64,000 bases of DNA from Fasciolopsis buskii (taxonomy: Eukaryota > Platyhelminthes > Trematoda > Plagiorchiida > Fasciolidae): contig LUCM01004858.1 of assembly GCA_008360955.1 (NCBI GenBank), positions 1 to 64,000 of the forward strand, in the 5' to 3' direction. Position numbers and translations under genes: made by a program. The notes beneath the pieces are model-generated. The model saw only the letters and a list, made by a program, of their open reading frames with translations. It had not been told where the DNA came from and ran no database searches. How positions within the stretch are numbered: position 1 is the stretch's first letter; each line of letters opens with the position of its first letter. Shown piece after piece: positions 48,096-60,278 of this stretch.

Positions 48096-51000
48096 TAAGT
48101 GCTGTAATTTCATCAATAAACTAAAAAATAAAAGGGCGAAGGGCATTTCTGACATTAATCCGAATAATTTCGATGAGATTCCGAGATAATTTTTGAAACA
48201 AAGTAGACAAGATTCGTGCGCCTGTTGTGAAAATCATTCTACTCTCACCATGACATATTGCTGGCTCCCATAGCCATTTTGGCATGTATTTCGTATCATC
48301 ATTTGTGTTCTTGGCCTGATTTTTCAGTTCCGTAATCTGGCAATTTTCCCCTGGTCGGAAAAATCTGCAAAATTCATCAAAGTACATTTTTGTTGCCTTA
48401 AGTAGCAACTTGTCGAGTGAAAATTTTAGTACATGTAATGGTCGGTATGTTGGGCTTACTGCTTACGATACTTTCTCTGCCGTATCCTTCTGGCATAAAG
48501 TGCCACTCTGGGTAGAATTCATTTTGCAAATAAGAAAATTGTCACTGAGCTTCGAAGAACCATCTGGAACCGGCTTACCACTGCGATAAATGAACGGAGA
48601 CACTCGAAACTCCCTTTTAGTTTTACCCGTACTCCGATCGATACAAAGTTCCATAGATAAAAAAATTCCACCCTGCCTTTCGGCATTCGTAATTTGCCGT
48701 GACAGTCCTCCTAGTTATCTGTATATCCATATCGCATCCGTCTTGCATATCCATTCTTTCTATGGCAACGCTTAACTCGCTGAGAATGGCAGGGGTCAGC
48801 TGAGCTCGCTTTGCAGTTTTTTAATGATGAACGATAATTATGATAACGAACAACAGTAGCTCGTATGAATGACTGCTAATCCTGAAAGGGTGATTTGGGC
48901 ACGATAGACACTTCTGAGCATCTGGGTTGGTAAAAGGTAATATTTAATATCCTGTTTCTCACGGCAGGCAGGTACGACAAAATTCTGATTAGTAGGATGG
49001 CCGGAAAGTGCGCAGCTGGTAAAAAGCCTCATGTATTTTTTGGTATTGATTACACCTCATTAAGTATCTCTGCAATTTTGGCTGGAATCTCAATAAGGTC
49101 AGGCAGACTTTTCATACGGTCCATTTTTATTTCATTATAATTTAACTATCTTGTCACTGAACATATTGAGACTATTATAAACCTGTTCAAAATTCTGAAG
49201 GATTTTTCACACGCCCTGTAGCCCAACCAATATAAAAAATCTAGATAAAATTGGGGAACAGAGCAATTTTAAAGCTAATTTATACCAATAGCATGGGATT
49301 TTGGTCTGATAAACCGAGATTTATTCTGTTTGGTCACTACGGGGAGAGAAACTCTTGAAAAACAAAGTGGCAACTAGTCTCAAGCAGATATGTTAATGAT
49401 AGGACCCAAAAATAATAGGAAACCCGCGCAGAATTTAATATCTTCTCCGGTAGCATCAAATTTCTTAGTTGACTAACTTTTGATAAGGTTTTGACTCCAT
49501 GTCAGTTTTACTGTTTTGGGGCAGAGTTGCATTTGCATTCCTTCAACATATCGATGTGCCAGTTTCATTCGGTTGTATAGACGATCTTGAGCAAAATTAT
49601 TCCGTGGTAACCGAAAAGTCAACTAATTATTGATTACTTTTATTCCGCGCTCTTAATGAGCATCAATGCGTATCCATTTAAATATTTATTATCAAAAACT
49701 GATTGAAGTTGAAGAAGTCTTGGGTTCTTTCGTAAATTACTGTTTTATTGTTTACACCTTCTAAATGCATGAAACAGACATTTCCAAGTTGAAAAATGGA
49801 CACTGACTACAACGTGTTGTGTCAGTGATACTCAATCAATTTATTTGCTATTTTTTTTTAATGACGTTTAGATGACACTGATAAATCAAAGTAGTTAAAA
49901 AATTAGATTAACACGAGTTTAGGCTGTCGTATCAAAAGACACGTGATGAGGCGGCAAAATAAATGGAAAGCAAACAAACTCCTCGGTTTATTTGCCCTCT
50001 TCTATGCGTGTTACATTAGGACTACGTGTTCTTATAGAGTGAATGGACATTTTTTCGTTTTTCACAGTGACGATTGGTTTGAAAAAACGTTGAACACTGA
50101 CAGTTTTCAATGACATCTTTTTGCCTGGGTAGTCACTGCTTTTACTTTGATGCATTGCGTTCTTGTTCGAAACCAAAGGGACAACTTCTTGTGTTTTACG
50201 CATTCACTCTTCCTGAAATCAAGTAAAACAATTCCCCATGCAGTGTTCAGCACATTAAATCTGAACGTGAAATCTCATCATGCGTTGTTCGATTACGAAA
50301 TACCGCACTCAATTTTCAGTTATAGGCATCTATCTGGATCCAAAATCTAACCGGATCTTCAGTTTATCTATCACAATGGAATAGCTGACACTTTAAAATC
50401 ACCGAGAAAAAGACCGAACAGCCTTCCAAAGAGAGAAGGCACAGCCGAGGGCGCAGTAGTGATAATTTCTCTAGTCGTATTCAAATCTATTTACTTTAAG
50501 TAGCACCACTCCATCAAATACACAGATAAATAATACGGAAACTGTAGTATACTGGGTATTGTGTATTCTTGTGTAGGTTCTAGATCTAAAGACTTAATCA
50601 GCCGCATCTATTCCGACAGTACCTCGATTGTTACCAAGTTTCTGTGTTGTTGTGTTCGACATTGCTCAACAAACAGCAAAAACCAGCAGTAGTTTAATCC
50701 TCGTAATTTTTTCTGCTATAAAAACGATACGATTTCTGACATGCATTAAAATTCGTGAAATATACCTGAATAGTAAAAATTTGGGGTGCTTCAAGGCGTT
50801 CTCGACGTTTTTTCCTTGAAGCTGTATTTGTTTTCTGTCAACTATTCACTCACCCGCAACGAAAGTTACCGTAGTTGTTTTCAACCCAATGTGATGATAA
50901 AGACAGTAATACAGATTGGGCGATCCCGAAAACATTCAAAATTTGTTCATTGGAAGAAGTAATATTTACACAACTAGTTGAAAAATGGTTGTCACAAAGC

Positions 51001-54000
51001 AGACAAGCGTGTGCAATGCCTTCTCATTAGTTCTTCTCGATCAAATAGAATAAGCAGGTCTCATTTTGAAATTTGGCCAGTCCATGATATGTGGAAAACT
51101 GTGGAAGCTTTAACCAGTGGGCTAGCTCGTGTAAGTGCAGTTAGATGACCGGGTTGCGGCTCACAAGATCTCGGCAAGCGTGGGTTGGAGACAGCAGGTG
51201 ATATCGCCCAGTGACGCAATCATTGGCGCTCTTGCAGTTGAAATCTTTCCTTTTCTGGAGAGGTGTTCAACTTATTATTTTACACTCAGTCTTTTCTTAT
51301 TCCTCGTTCCCTTTTCCTTTTGAGTAGATGATTTTGCGAGGTACCAGCGAAAACCAAAGCAAGTTGATGCAAAGCTAGCGATCATGAAATCTGAAACTGA
51401 ACTTCGAAGTTTAGCGATTAGACTCGGTTCCAAATGCAAGCGCATCTTTGGACCAAACAAATTCGTTTGACTCTGGACATGCCTACTCTAGAAAAAAAGA
51501 TCTTATTAAACAGCCCTGTTTATCAAGTAAAACATCCTATTTTAGATGCTAGCTCGCTAGTTCATCAAACGCATCGTATTTCGTCCTCCTGCTTAATGCT
51601 TTAGTTAGTTTTAAAGTGCAAGTTTATTTTATGAGCTAAAATAAATTAGAAAGGCTATCAGTTGGCTGTTTCTAAAACAGCACTAACAAAATTAGTTTGA
51701 GAAACATTTATTTCAGCATGAGATTCTGCAAGATGCAGTAAATATGTTCCACAGTCAACCAAACTGCTCTGTACCTCTCTCCAAAACTTACGACAACGTT
51801 CGCATTTTGACAGTTTGAAATTAACCACGATTGAACAAATACTTTTTATAATGCGTTCGTCAGGCTAACTAGTCGAACTACTTCTGTTCTACTCGATTAG
51901 TAAATGAAATTGACCGTTTTAATCTCGTTGTTAGCAAAAAATACTACTGAACTATTGACATTAAACTTTAAAACGCGTTTTAACGTTAAAATCCCAACTT
52001 CAATACATTACCGTTGAGCATACCAGGAGGTAATACGGCGGGAAGTAAAGGAAGTGAAATTCATTAGTTCGTTTGTATTCTTCCTTTATTCCGTTTAGCA
52101 GTTGACGATAGTTAATGAGTTATGAACATTTGACCAAAAAGGTACGTAGAAGTTGTTCAGTCGCATGTGGAGCCCTGTTCAGAAAGACGAACGTTCTCTA
52201 CGATATTTGTCTGGCCTATGTTGATTTGGACTGCTACTATCGGTGTTTTCACACGCTGTTTTACTTATTCCTAATGTGTCCTAAAAGTAGATGTTACAAA
52301 AGGGAAGCTGAATACATTATTTCGAGGAACCTATCTTCGAGCCCTGACAGTGTCAGGCTGCACAAATGGGACGAGGAGGATGAAATATGATCTATCATCT
52401 TGCTGGTCACATAGGAAAGTGTACCTCTATGACATATCGGGCCGTAAATCCCTAAGAGTAAACTCTATTCCTCTAGTGGGATTACGCTTAGCATCACTCT
52501 TATATTCAGTAGCCAATAGATTCAGGGTCACTTTAGTCTATTTTGTTTTTCGCTCGTTATTCGTGGTACTGATATGAGTTGGGCATTTTAACTATAGAAT
52601 GCTGTTGACGGCTTAGATAGAACAAACTTTAAGGATACCGTGATACCCTATGGAATTTCTGTATGTGACACTTGGACGTGTCTTCTCTCAAGCTCTGACC
52701 TAGAGTATTGACGAGGTTACCTTAGCCGTCAAGATAGAAAAGAGTTAGGCCAAATACTACGGGGGTGTAATTGTATATATCGTGTCACCGGCATAGTATC
52801 GATGCTATAGCACACGGATGAGGGAAGTATTGCGACATGCCAAGCAATAATCGGAAGTGGAAAGTAAAAACCCTGGGTTTGCTAGATCAAGCAAAGGCAA
52901 AATGTCGTGTCCGGTAAAAAAAATGCAAGCAAATTAATATCACAAAGTTAAAAATAGTCATCAAGACAGGCTGCAGAAGACTGAATGTCTAAAGATAATC
53001 GATCTTCACGGAACGACCAATGTTGCCATAATCTTTTAAACAAACCTTTGAATTTTCGTGACTTATTCAAAAGAGTTTGAACAGACTAAAGAATATCCTT
53101 TGTGACTATGTGGATTTGAAATTTCAGGAGCCAATTTCTTTTCTGGTAGATAACTGAACGCGCTAATTTCAAGGCGGATGTACCTTTCAGTAGATGCGGT
53201 TTCGGTTTGTTTGTTTTCCTTAAGAAAGCAACAAATCCCTGCCTTATTTTGCCGGTTGTTGCTCGATTCAAACTCTATCTTGACCGATTTCTCATGGCAG
53301 GACTAATAAAAATTTATTTTTGAGCATAGGTTCAAACCTTATCCCAGACGAAACCTACTTGGATTGATGTTTGCCCTTCCACAACTAGAATAGTGAAAAG
53401 CAACATCGGGGCGTAAATTTTTTCTTCCAGTAGAACCGCAAACCCCTTTGATTCCTGCATATTGGCCGGCGTATACCAATCCTTATGTTATTTAAGTCCA
53501 ATCTGACCCCAGCCGGTGGGTTGTTTTTTCCCGAATCTTGATATGTTTGTTTCCTTCGAAAGTAGAAGAAACCTGGCACTAATTAGTGCCTTCTCATTTG
53601 TCCCTCATTGTTCAGAGTAGGGTTCAGTTCATAAAACGGTTAATCGAGCTACGCAATTGTGAAAAAATACTCTACCCATCAAATACCTTGTGTATGGGAA
53701 ATCCATTTTATGGACAGTGCGTGGAATTACTTTAACACAAGGACAGTCACTTGAGTTTGGTGGCGTTCATTCCTGTGAAATAATTCGCCTGCGTATGATA
53801 GTTTCGCTTAGATCAGCCAATCCGCATCAATGAAAAACTGTTTTCCACCCTTCTGATTGGAATCACTCCTCGGAGTAGGCGGTTGCCTTAGACAAACTGA
53901 CTTACCAACCTCGTGTTTTCAATCACTAGTCTTATCTCCTTTATGGCCAGTTTGTTTCCGTCAGTAGTCATAAAATAGTTGTGCCTTTCTCAAGCCGATG

Positions 54001-55690
54001 GTCGGAACCAGTTTCTTTTGCTGCCAATTTGAGTAAGAGGCCGGCAGCGACAGGATTGAAAATCCGCAAAATTTACCTTTGAAGGCACGTTGCTGACCGC
54101 CTGGTCGCTGTGCGTACACTTGGGCATACATACATTACATATTTGACCTTGTTCGAGAAGCATGCGACTGTGAATCTGCCGGTCTAAGTGGGGAGTTTTA
54201 CCAATCAATCAGAGAGCTTACATTATTGACGCGCCGGTAACTGTTGCAATGCATTTTATTTTTATAAATCTGTTCTATGGTTTTCAAATGAATCCAGGGT
54301 TCACAAATGCAAACTACAGAATCCTAAGTTCTTTATTTTTTTTCAATTCTTCAGTTTACTGAAATCATCCCTACGTTTATTTTATGCTTCCGTATCGTAT
54401 CGTTGTATTATAGCACTCTAATCAAACTAGTAAGAGGTGGAAAAGGGTTATCCGATAGCGGTCACATGCTTGCAAGATCAACAATAAGTGTAGAGTTTGT
54501 AATGCTGTTGTGCGCATATAGGTGCGCATTTTACATAACTGCTCAACCTATCTGGTAATGTTATCAGAACCGTCCAGAACCGCTACCGGACTGACTTACA
54601 ATGATGTCGATCTGATAGGTTTGGAATGTGATGCATTCTATAAAGATGGCATTTGTTAGTCTAAACTGCTAAGTGTACTGATGGTGTCCGTAGGCTAAAC
54701 AACATTCCCAAACTAGCTAGCTGTTTTATTTTGGAAAAAGTCATTTCTACTTCCGCCCAAGTAATCAAGGCATATTTCCAACTTAGGGGGAAATTCGTTT
54801 TACGCTTCTCTGTATGGTCCGATACTTAGGGCTAAATAGCGCTTCTACTGATCCTACTTAAGTGTAATCGTGGAGCAGAAAACAGAAATAGAACAGGGAA
54901 ACGGCCATGAGCATATAAGTGTGCATTAAGTATTGGGAAGGCAGTCGTCGAGCGGATGGTGTGACCGATTTGAAAAACACAAAAACGGAAGAACCGAAGC
55001 TTATTTGGTGCGTCAGCCAGCACCAGTGAGTACACGGTGAAAATCAATATGGCACTTTACTGGCTACACGTCACGAGTGCAATTTTCTCAACCACAGGTA
55101 AGGGAGAAAAAACCAGTCGATTTCTGCTGCCTGACTAATCTGACATTACGTGGTTGTTCACATTAGAAAGCGCTTTTTTGCACAAGTTGCACCATCACAT
55201 GCAAATAACCAAGTGTACAAAAATGACTAAAAAGAAAATCCCTCATTTGTTTACATCACAATTTCGGTCAGCATTTATCGCCCGAATGGACACGAACACA
55301 AATGATAGATGATTGGACCACGATGATAGTTCGACGGAACGAATTTGTCAAATTTCAAGATCTCTTTACGTATTATCAACCTAATCGAAGAGCTAGCAGG
55401 AAAGATTAGATAATTTTTCTCATCACCCTGGCCGTCGACGGTTGTGAGCAGCATGTGATCCAATCGAAGATAATAGTTTGAACTCCATTAATTCATCGAT
55501 CAAATTCTGCACTAGTCAGTTCATAATTTTTCACCCATTTTTCCGTCTCTAACTCCGTGAAATTTTGTTAAAGTGTTCCCTTTTGCACACGCAAGTTCAA
55601 GAATAGTAATTACGTTTTGCCATTCATCAAACTTTGGTCAGTAAGATCATTGCATTTTAAATATTTTCATTTTTTTGATACCTTCTGAAT
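48096..55690. other. Gene-poor AT-rich stretch, nothing recognised
   Basis: Short ORFs only. Minus frames at 48121-48408 (95 codons) and 48463-48654 (63 codons) are the most protein-like here, with charged and aromatic residues mixed, but they are in different frames and I recognise no family. No splice-bounded exon is convincing. A region near 52781-52816 has CGTGT/ACACG arms around an imperfect palindrome (ATAGTATCGATGCTAT). Confidence 0.45.
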
Positions 55691-55760
55691 GATAGTAGTC
55701 AAGATGACTAAGGATCTGTCACCAAAAGGGTCAGAAGGTCGAGTCCCCGATTCGGTAATC
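55691..55760 (+). repeat. Possible tRNA-derived (SINE-like) head with A and B boxes
   Basis: TAGTCAAGATG (55696-55706) fits the pol III A-box pattern TRGYNNARNNG. GGTCGAGTCCC (55737-55747) is one base short of the B-box pattern GGTTCGANTCCC. They start 41 bp apart, a normal tRNA spacing. GATCT/GGGTC between them could be an anticodon stem with a too-large loop. The T-arm does not pair, so this is no functional tRNA; a decayed SINE head is possible. It could also be chance. Confidence 0.3.
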
Positions 55761-57609
55761 CCTATGGTGATAGATGACGAATGGTTGCCGCCCGGCTCGT
55801 TACCGTGCCTGAACTAAGGAGATCTTATACAGTTCTATGCTAGTCTCAGTTTCAATATCTCGGTCACCCTAGTGGCTATAATGTATGCCTCCTCCACTGC
55901 ACTCAGATGTCATCAAAAAGATGGTGCAGTGAATTAAGCCTTAGTGCAATATAAATGATTTTGTAAAGTAAGACTCCAGCAAACCATGGCATCCATTTGG
56001 GGATGTTGGATGTGTAACCTTTAATGTACTTTCAAACCGAAGTAGTTTCACCGCTAAAATTCTATTTGTTAATATCGTAGCCCTTGCAGAACGTCATCTC
56101 CGTTTAATCCCGTTTTTTACAAATTTTTGTGGCTTTCTTGTCAAAGCATAATTGGCCGCGAAATTCTACCTCGAAACCCAAAGCAGATGACGTCCAACGA
56201 CGTAGTTGTATCTTAGGTGTTGTCTCTTCGTCAGGTGAATTGCTGTGACAGAAATATAAGGTTTACACCGGTTGTGCGGACGTGGGCTAATCTAATGACC
56301 CTAAACCGCTAACAGTTATCTACAAAAATTGCCAACTCACACTGGTGCTCACTGCGTCGTATAAATGGTCCTGAAGTTGCACAATGTTGTTTGTTTCCGT
56401 CTTGTACAACCACATGTGACCAAGTTTGTCTCATTAAAAACGGCCGCCATATACAACTTTTGATTTCGAATTGAATTATATAGGTTATGGCAATGCCCGA
56501 CTGTCATCGTACTACGTTAGGTCGACTACATTTGGACTGTCGCATGAAGTATACGACGAGCAGATAGTAAAGTAGTTTAGACGAAAACCACACGTCACAC
56601 CCCACAGTTTCACGGTCGTGAGCACCTGACCGATATTGCACATGAAATTGTAACTACACCTGAAATTGATTTTACCAGGCTTAATCATTAAGCGCAATAC
56701 TTAACTGTAACATTTATACGGCAGGAAATTCTAAGGGGTCCCATTTGTTTTATAAGCTAGCCCTAAATTGGGTGCAAAAGTTTTTGTCTGTTTTTATCGC
56801 CCACTCTTTGGAAATGGTTGCCAGCACTGATCGTGTATACCATATCATTTCTCATAATTTCCCGGATCTATGTCAAAATTACTTGAAATTATGACAAAAA
56901 TATTTGAGAATGTCATTCGGCTGATTCATTGAAACCTAGTTCGCTGGGACAGAAACGTGATCCATCTTACATGGATACGTTTTTTCCTTACCTATTTTAA
57001 AGTGCCCTGATTATAAACACATTTCCCTATAATCTACTACCATATATAGTTCTGAGAATTCTCGTAAAACAGAGGCATATTCTTATTCAATTCCGAATAT
57101 ATATATATATATATAATTTACATTAATTCGATTATTTCTGAAATGACACGGGAAATGTTACGGTGGATTTTAAACCCATTAACCACCGACTGAACAGAAT
57201 GAGCACTGGGGGAGGGGATAATCGGATGTATGAATTGTTATTTATATATTATTTTATCTAACTTACATGAAACCGACTAATAGATGAGGAACAAACCTCA
57301 ACAGTAAAATGCCTAGCAGTAAACGATTCGAAAATCCGAAAAGTATCGAATATACTGAAATTAATGGAAGATTTCAGCTACAGTGACCTTTCAAATAAGA
57401 CCAAATTGACGGTTTGCATGGAATAACAGACTGGCGCGTCAGAACCTTGTCGATACAATTGTGTGAGAAAATTCTTTTTCTTTATACAGTCGGTACCACT
57501 GCAAGTTGGTCCCATTTACATCTGTGCCAGTGGAATGTTACTGATCTGTCATATAAGAAGAATAACAAAACAGCGATAACTCCTAGGGTAAGCTAATACT
57601 GCCCAATAA
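55761..57609. other. No gene recognised; one short AT microsatellite
   Basis: Apart from an (AT)n run at 57097-57115, this stretch has only short ORFs without motifs. Confidence 0.5.
57097..57115. repeat. (AT)n microsatellite, about 19 bp
   Basis: An uninterrupted AT run within AT-rich DNA. Confidence 0.9.
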
Positions 57610-57840
57610 TTATGTGACGAAATGGTTGTCTCTCTTTGCCTCAGACTGTCCTTTGATCAACAGGTCCTTTACACATTTTCGGTTGGTAATTTTTGGGCCC
57701 TGAATTCGGCACATCTGCTGGTCATTGTTGTACACTGGGTCCGACGGTTGGATAGTCAATGGATGCTTGAGTAATACTGGAGCGAATACTTCCAAATTGA
57801 CAGTCGTCGTCTGGTCTATCTGGGCCCCAGAAACGGGCAT
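57610..57840 (-). other. Unassigned 76-codon open frame
   Basis: This minus frame (MPVSGAQIDQTTTVNLEVFA at its start) has a balanced, soluble-protein-like composition, with an in-frame stop shortly upstream of its ATG and its own TAA. It has no signal peptide, membrane segment or motif that I recognise. There is no obvious donor at its end, so a single-exon micro-gene or noise are the options. It is recorded because it reads more like protein than most frames in this AT-rich part. Confidence 0.15.
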
Positions 57841-59953
57841 GAACCTTTACAGATGAATTCAGTCAGTTTTCGTGGAACAGATGTTGATGTGTGATCGTAT
57901 TTGCTTCCTTATCTGTTCGTTCGTTTGTGCATGTGTACGCATATGAAAACCCAATTATTAGAAGTCACATCGACATCCTTCTGTCTCCGCGTGAACATTC
58001 ACAAATTAGGCGTTTCTTAATGTCGCTAATGTGCTGACAGCCGAGTGTAGTTTCAATAAAAAAACGAACTTCGGAGTCGAATCGATACATGCAATCAGTT
58101 ACAAAACCAGTACAGAACAGCATGTGGGCTATTTTTGAATGTGTAAGAATACTTCCCAGAATAAATTTCTTATTCTACCTCACATCACATGAAAATTACT
58201 CGCCGAAAAATCATCGTACATCAATTAGTCGTTTTGTGTTCATGTTTTCTTTGGATGGCGCGTCATATACCATCACTCCACGAGGAATCGTTCCTTGTAT
58301 ATGTGACTTACCGGATCTGCTAAGAATCGTTCGCCTTGCAAATTCTGTCTTGTGCTTCCCTACCCTGGTAACCACAAATGTCGCAAGAATTGAGTGGACG
58401 AAATTACGAGCTAGAATGTTTCATGGAACACAACCGATACAAAACCATTGAAAGTTTTGGTTTGTTCAGGGCATCAAGTGACGTCCCGTTTGGAATTATT
58501 GTGTCAGTCCGGAATCTGGCAAATGAGACGGTCTGGATCAAGACAGACTGTGAATCAGTCGAATGCTAGTGCAAATACTTCAGCCAGTCGCAGCGCAACA
58601 ACAAACAAAACGAAGCATCCAGCAAAATGTGTACAACTAATGAGTCATGCTGGTCTGATCCCATCAGCAAACCTGTTTTTGACTAATCAGCAGAAACACT
58701 AATTAATCGGAGGCAACTAATGCCGTCGCTAGATCCAGCACTATTCGAGATAGAACCGGAGAATACGGATTGATCGTGCAAAAGTTGGTTACTCTTTTTG
58801 AAACATGACGTTCTGAGCCTGCTGACTTGGAAGTGTTTCAGAACTTTAACAAAAATCCGCTTCCAACACAAGCGTTCAGTTCTATTTTGGATATCTCCGC
58901 TGAAGTGTGCTTGAAATAATTGTTGCACCGTTCCCGAGAGTATATATGACTTTCAATCAGAGATCAAACACCCCAAAACGCTGTTCTTGCTGGCATACAA
59001 CCAATCGTTTAGAGTTCATCCAGTCTGTGTGACTCCCAATTCCAGATCTCAAAAGAGAAGTCCAGTTAGGACTGTATGACTAAGAACTACAGCGGACATC
59101 AATTGACAAGGCTTAGCTTATTTTACTAATTTTCATACTATGTTCCGGAAAGAAATAACAAACTTTCTGCCTGCTAGTTCTCGTACTGGAAATAGGTAGT
59201 TGCATATGTACCCGAAGGCAGTAAGACGCCCACCAGCCGAGCTGCTCAGTCGGGGACGTCGTTGTATTCCTACTACAGTCAGAGTGAAATATCGAATCCC
59301 CCACGACTGGGTCTGAATTTCCTAAGCACACTAAAAGTTCGATCTCTGATTTGGACTGTTACCGAAAATCCAACGATTTGGCCAAACGATCATTTAATTT
59401 TATAAACCAACGGAGCGTTTAATTTCCGTTGGAGACGAATAACGGTTAATCATCGCTCATCATCATCGTTGGGCGTTAAACAACAAGACTAACCTGACTG
59501 ACTGCTACCTTTTCCCCACGGTTAAATATGTCTATACAAAGAGTGAATACGAAAGGGGAACAGGGAAAAAAGCTAAAAATGCTGATTAAGCCAACAGGGA
59601 ATTACAGTTTAACTGTACAGACGCACTCGTTCAATCATTCCGATTCAAAAAAGGACACCACGATCGCCACTGTTCACGGTTCACTATTGTCGCTACCGTT
59701 TTGGAAATCAGTACTTAGTACTGACTCACTCGTTTTCTTGAAACCTTGCTAATCACTCATTCAATTAAATAAATTACCAAACAGGTATTCGTGTACTGAT
59801 GAATACGCATACGAACACGTATTTACCGAGCGTGGAAAAATGCATAATATTGTGTTGCTGGCAAAAGCTTTAATCACCTAGTGGAAATTGCTCACGAGTA
59901 AAAATAGATGCAGCGGCAGGCGACATGAGAAAAAACAATTTGTAATTATTTCG
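57841..59953. other. No gene recognised upstream of the Ral-like gene
   Basis: ORFs here (the longest 58089-58451, 120 codons) overlap one another in different plus frames and show no domains. This is where a promoter for the GTPase gene should be if the transcript starts nearby. I see no TATA box or initiator I would single out (a GTATATATGA at about 58939 is too far to rely on). If the mRNA is trans-spliced, its outron would lie here. Confidence 0.4.
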
Positions 59954-59970
59954 TTTCTTTTTTATTTCAG
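59951..59970 (+). promoter_or_regulatory. 3' splice acceptor upstream of the GTPase ATG (cis or spliced-leader)
   Basis: TCGTTTCTTTTTTATTTCAG is a long T-rich polypyrimidine tract ending in CAG at 59970, sixty bases before the ATG at 60031. It is the best acceptor near the gene. Either a non-coding first exon is spliced here or, as is common for part of the transcripts in flatworms, a spliced leader is added. The sequence cannot tell which. Confidence 0.55.
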
Positions 59971-60030
59971 TTCATTCTTACAATTTTTGAATAGTTCCTC
60001 ACCTGCAGTACATGAAAAAAATCAGATACG

Positions 60031-60278
60031 ATGCAGTCTACCGGTGTTCCGTTACGCGTCTGCATGCTTGGCTCTGGCAACGTAGGCAAAAGCGCATTGA
60101 CTCTGCAATTCATGTACGATGAGGTTAGTATGAATTGGCGTGAATTCAATTGATCGTTTTCTTGCGCTTCTGTTCACTTAGTTTGTCGAGGACTATGAGC
60201 CAACCAAATGCTCTGCATACAAGAAACAAATGAATTTAGACGGTTACATGGTCAATTTGGACATTACAGATACTGCAG
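60031..60278 (+). CDS. Ral-family small GTPase, first two coding exons (5' partial gene)
   Basis: Ral proteins are membrane-attached GTP switches of the Ras superfamily that act on the exocyst and on RalBP1. Exon 1 is 60031-60123 (31 codons) and exon 2 is 60182-60278 (97 nt), joined across a 58-bp intron without a frame change. The 64 residues hold the P-loop GSGNVGKS (14-21), [18 protein letters not shown] (23-40, nearly identical to Ral switch I) and DTAG (61-64, Gly codon split by intron 2). The start is the first ATG after an in-frame TGA at 60013 and gives an N-terminus seven residues shorter than RalA. Oddities: Asn17 replaces the second P-loop Gly (RalA G24, Ras G13), and RalA A48-D49-S50 are Cys41-Ser42-Ala43. 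The remaining G domain and CAAX box are not in the window. I am sure of the family; a divergent paralogue or intron-bearing pseudogene cannot be excluded. Confidence 0.9.
60124..60181 (+). other. Intron 1 of the Ral-like gene (58 bp, GT-AG, phase 0)
   Basis: The intron begins GTTAGT and ends TTCACTTAG, between GAG (Glu31) and TTT (Phe32). Removing it restores the uninterrupted Ral sequence DEFVEDY, which fixes both borders. Very short 5' introns are typical of schistosome-type genes. Confidence 0.92.
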
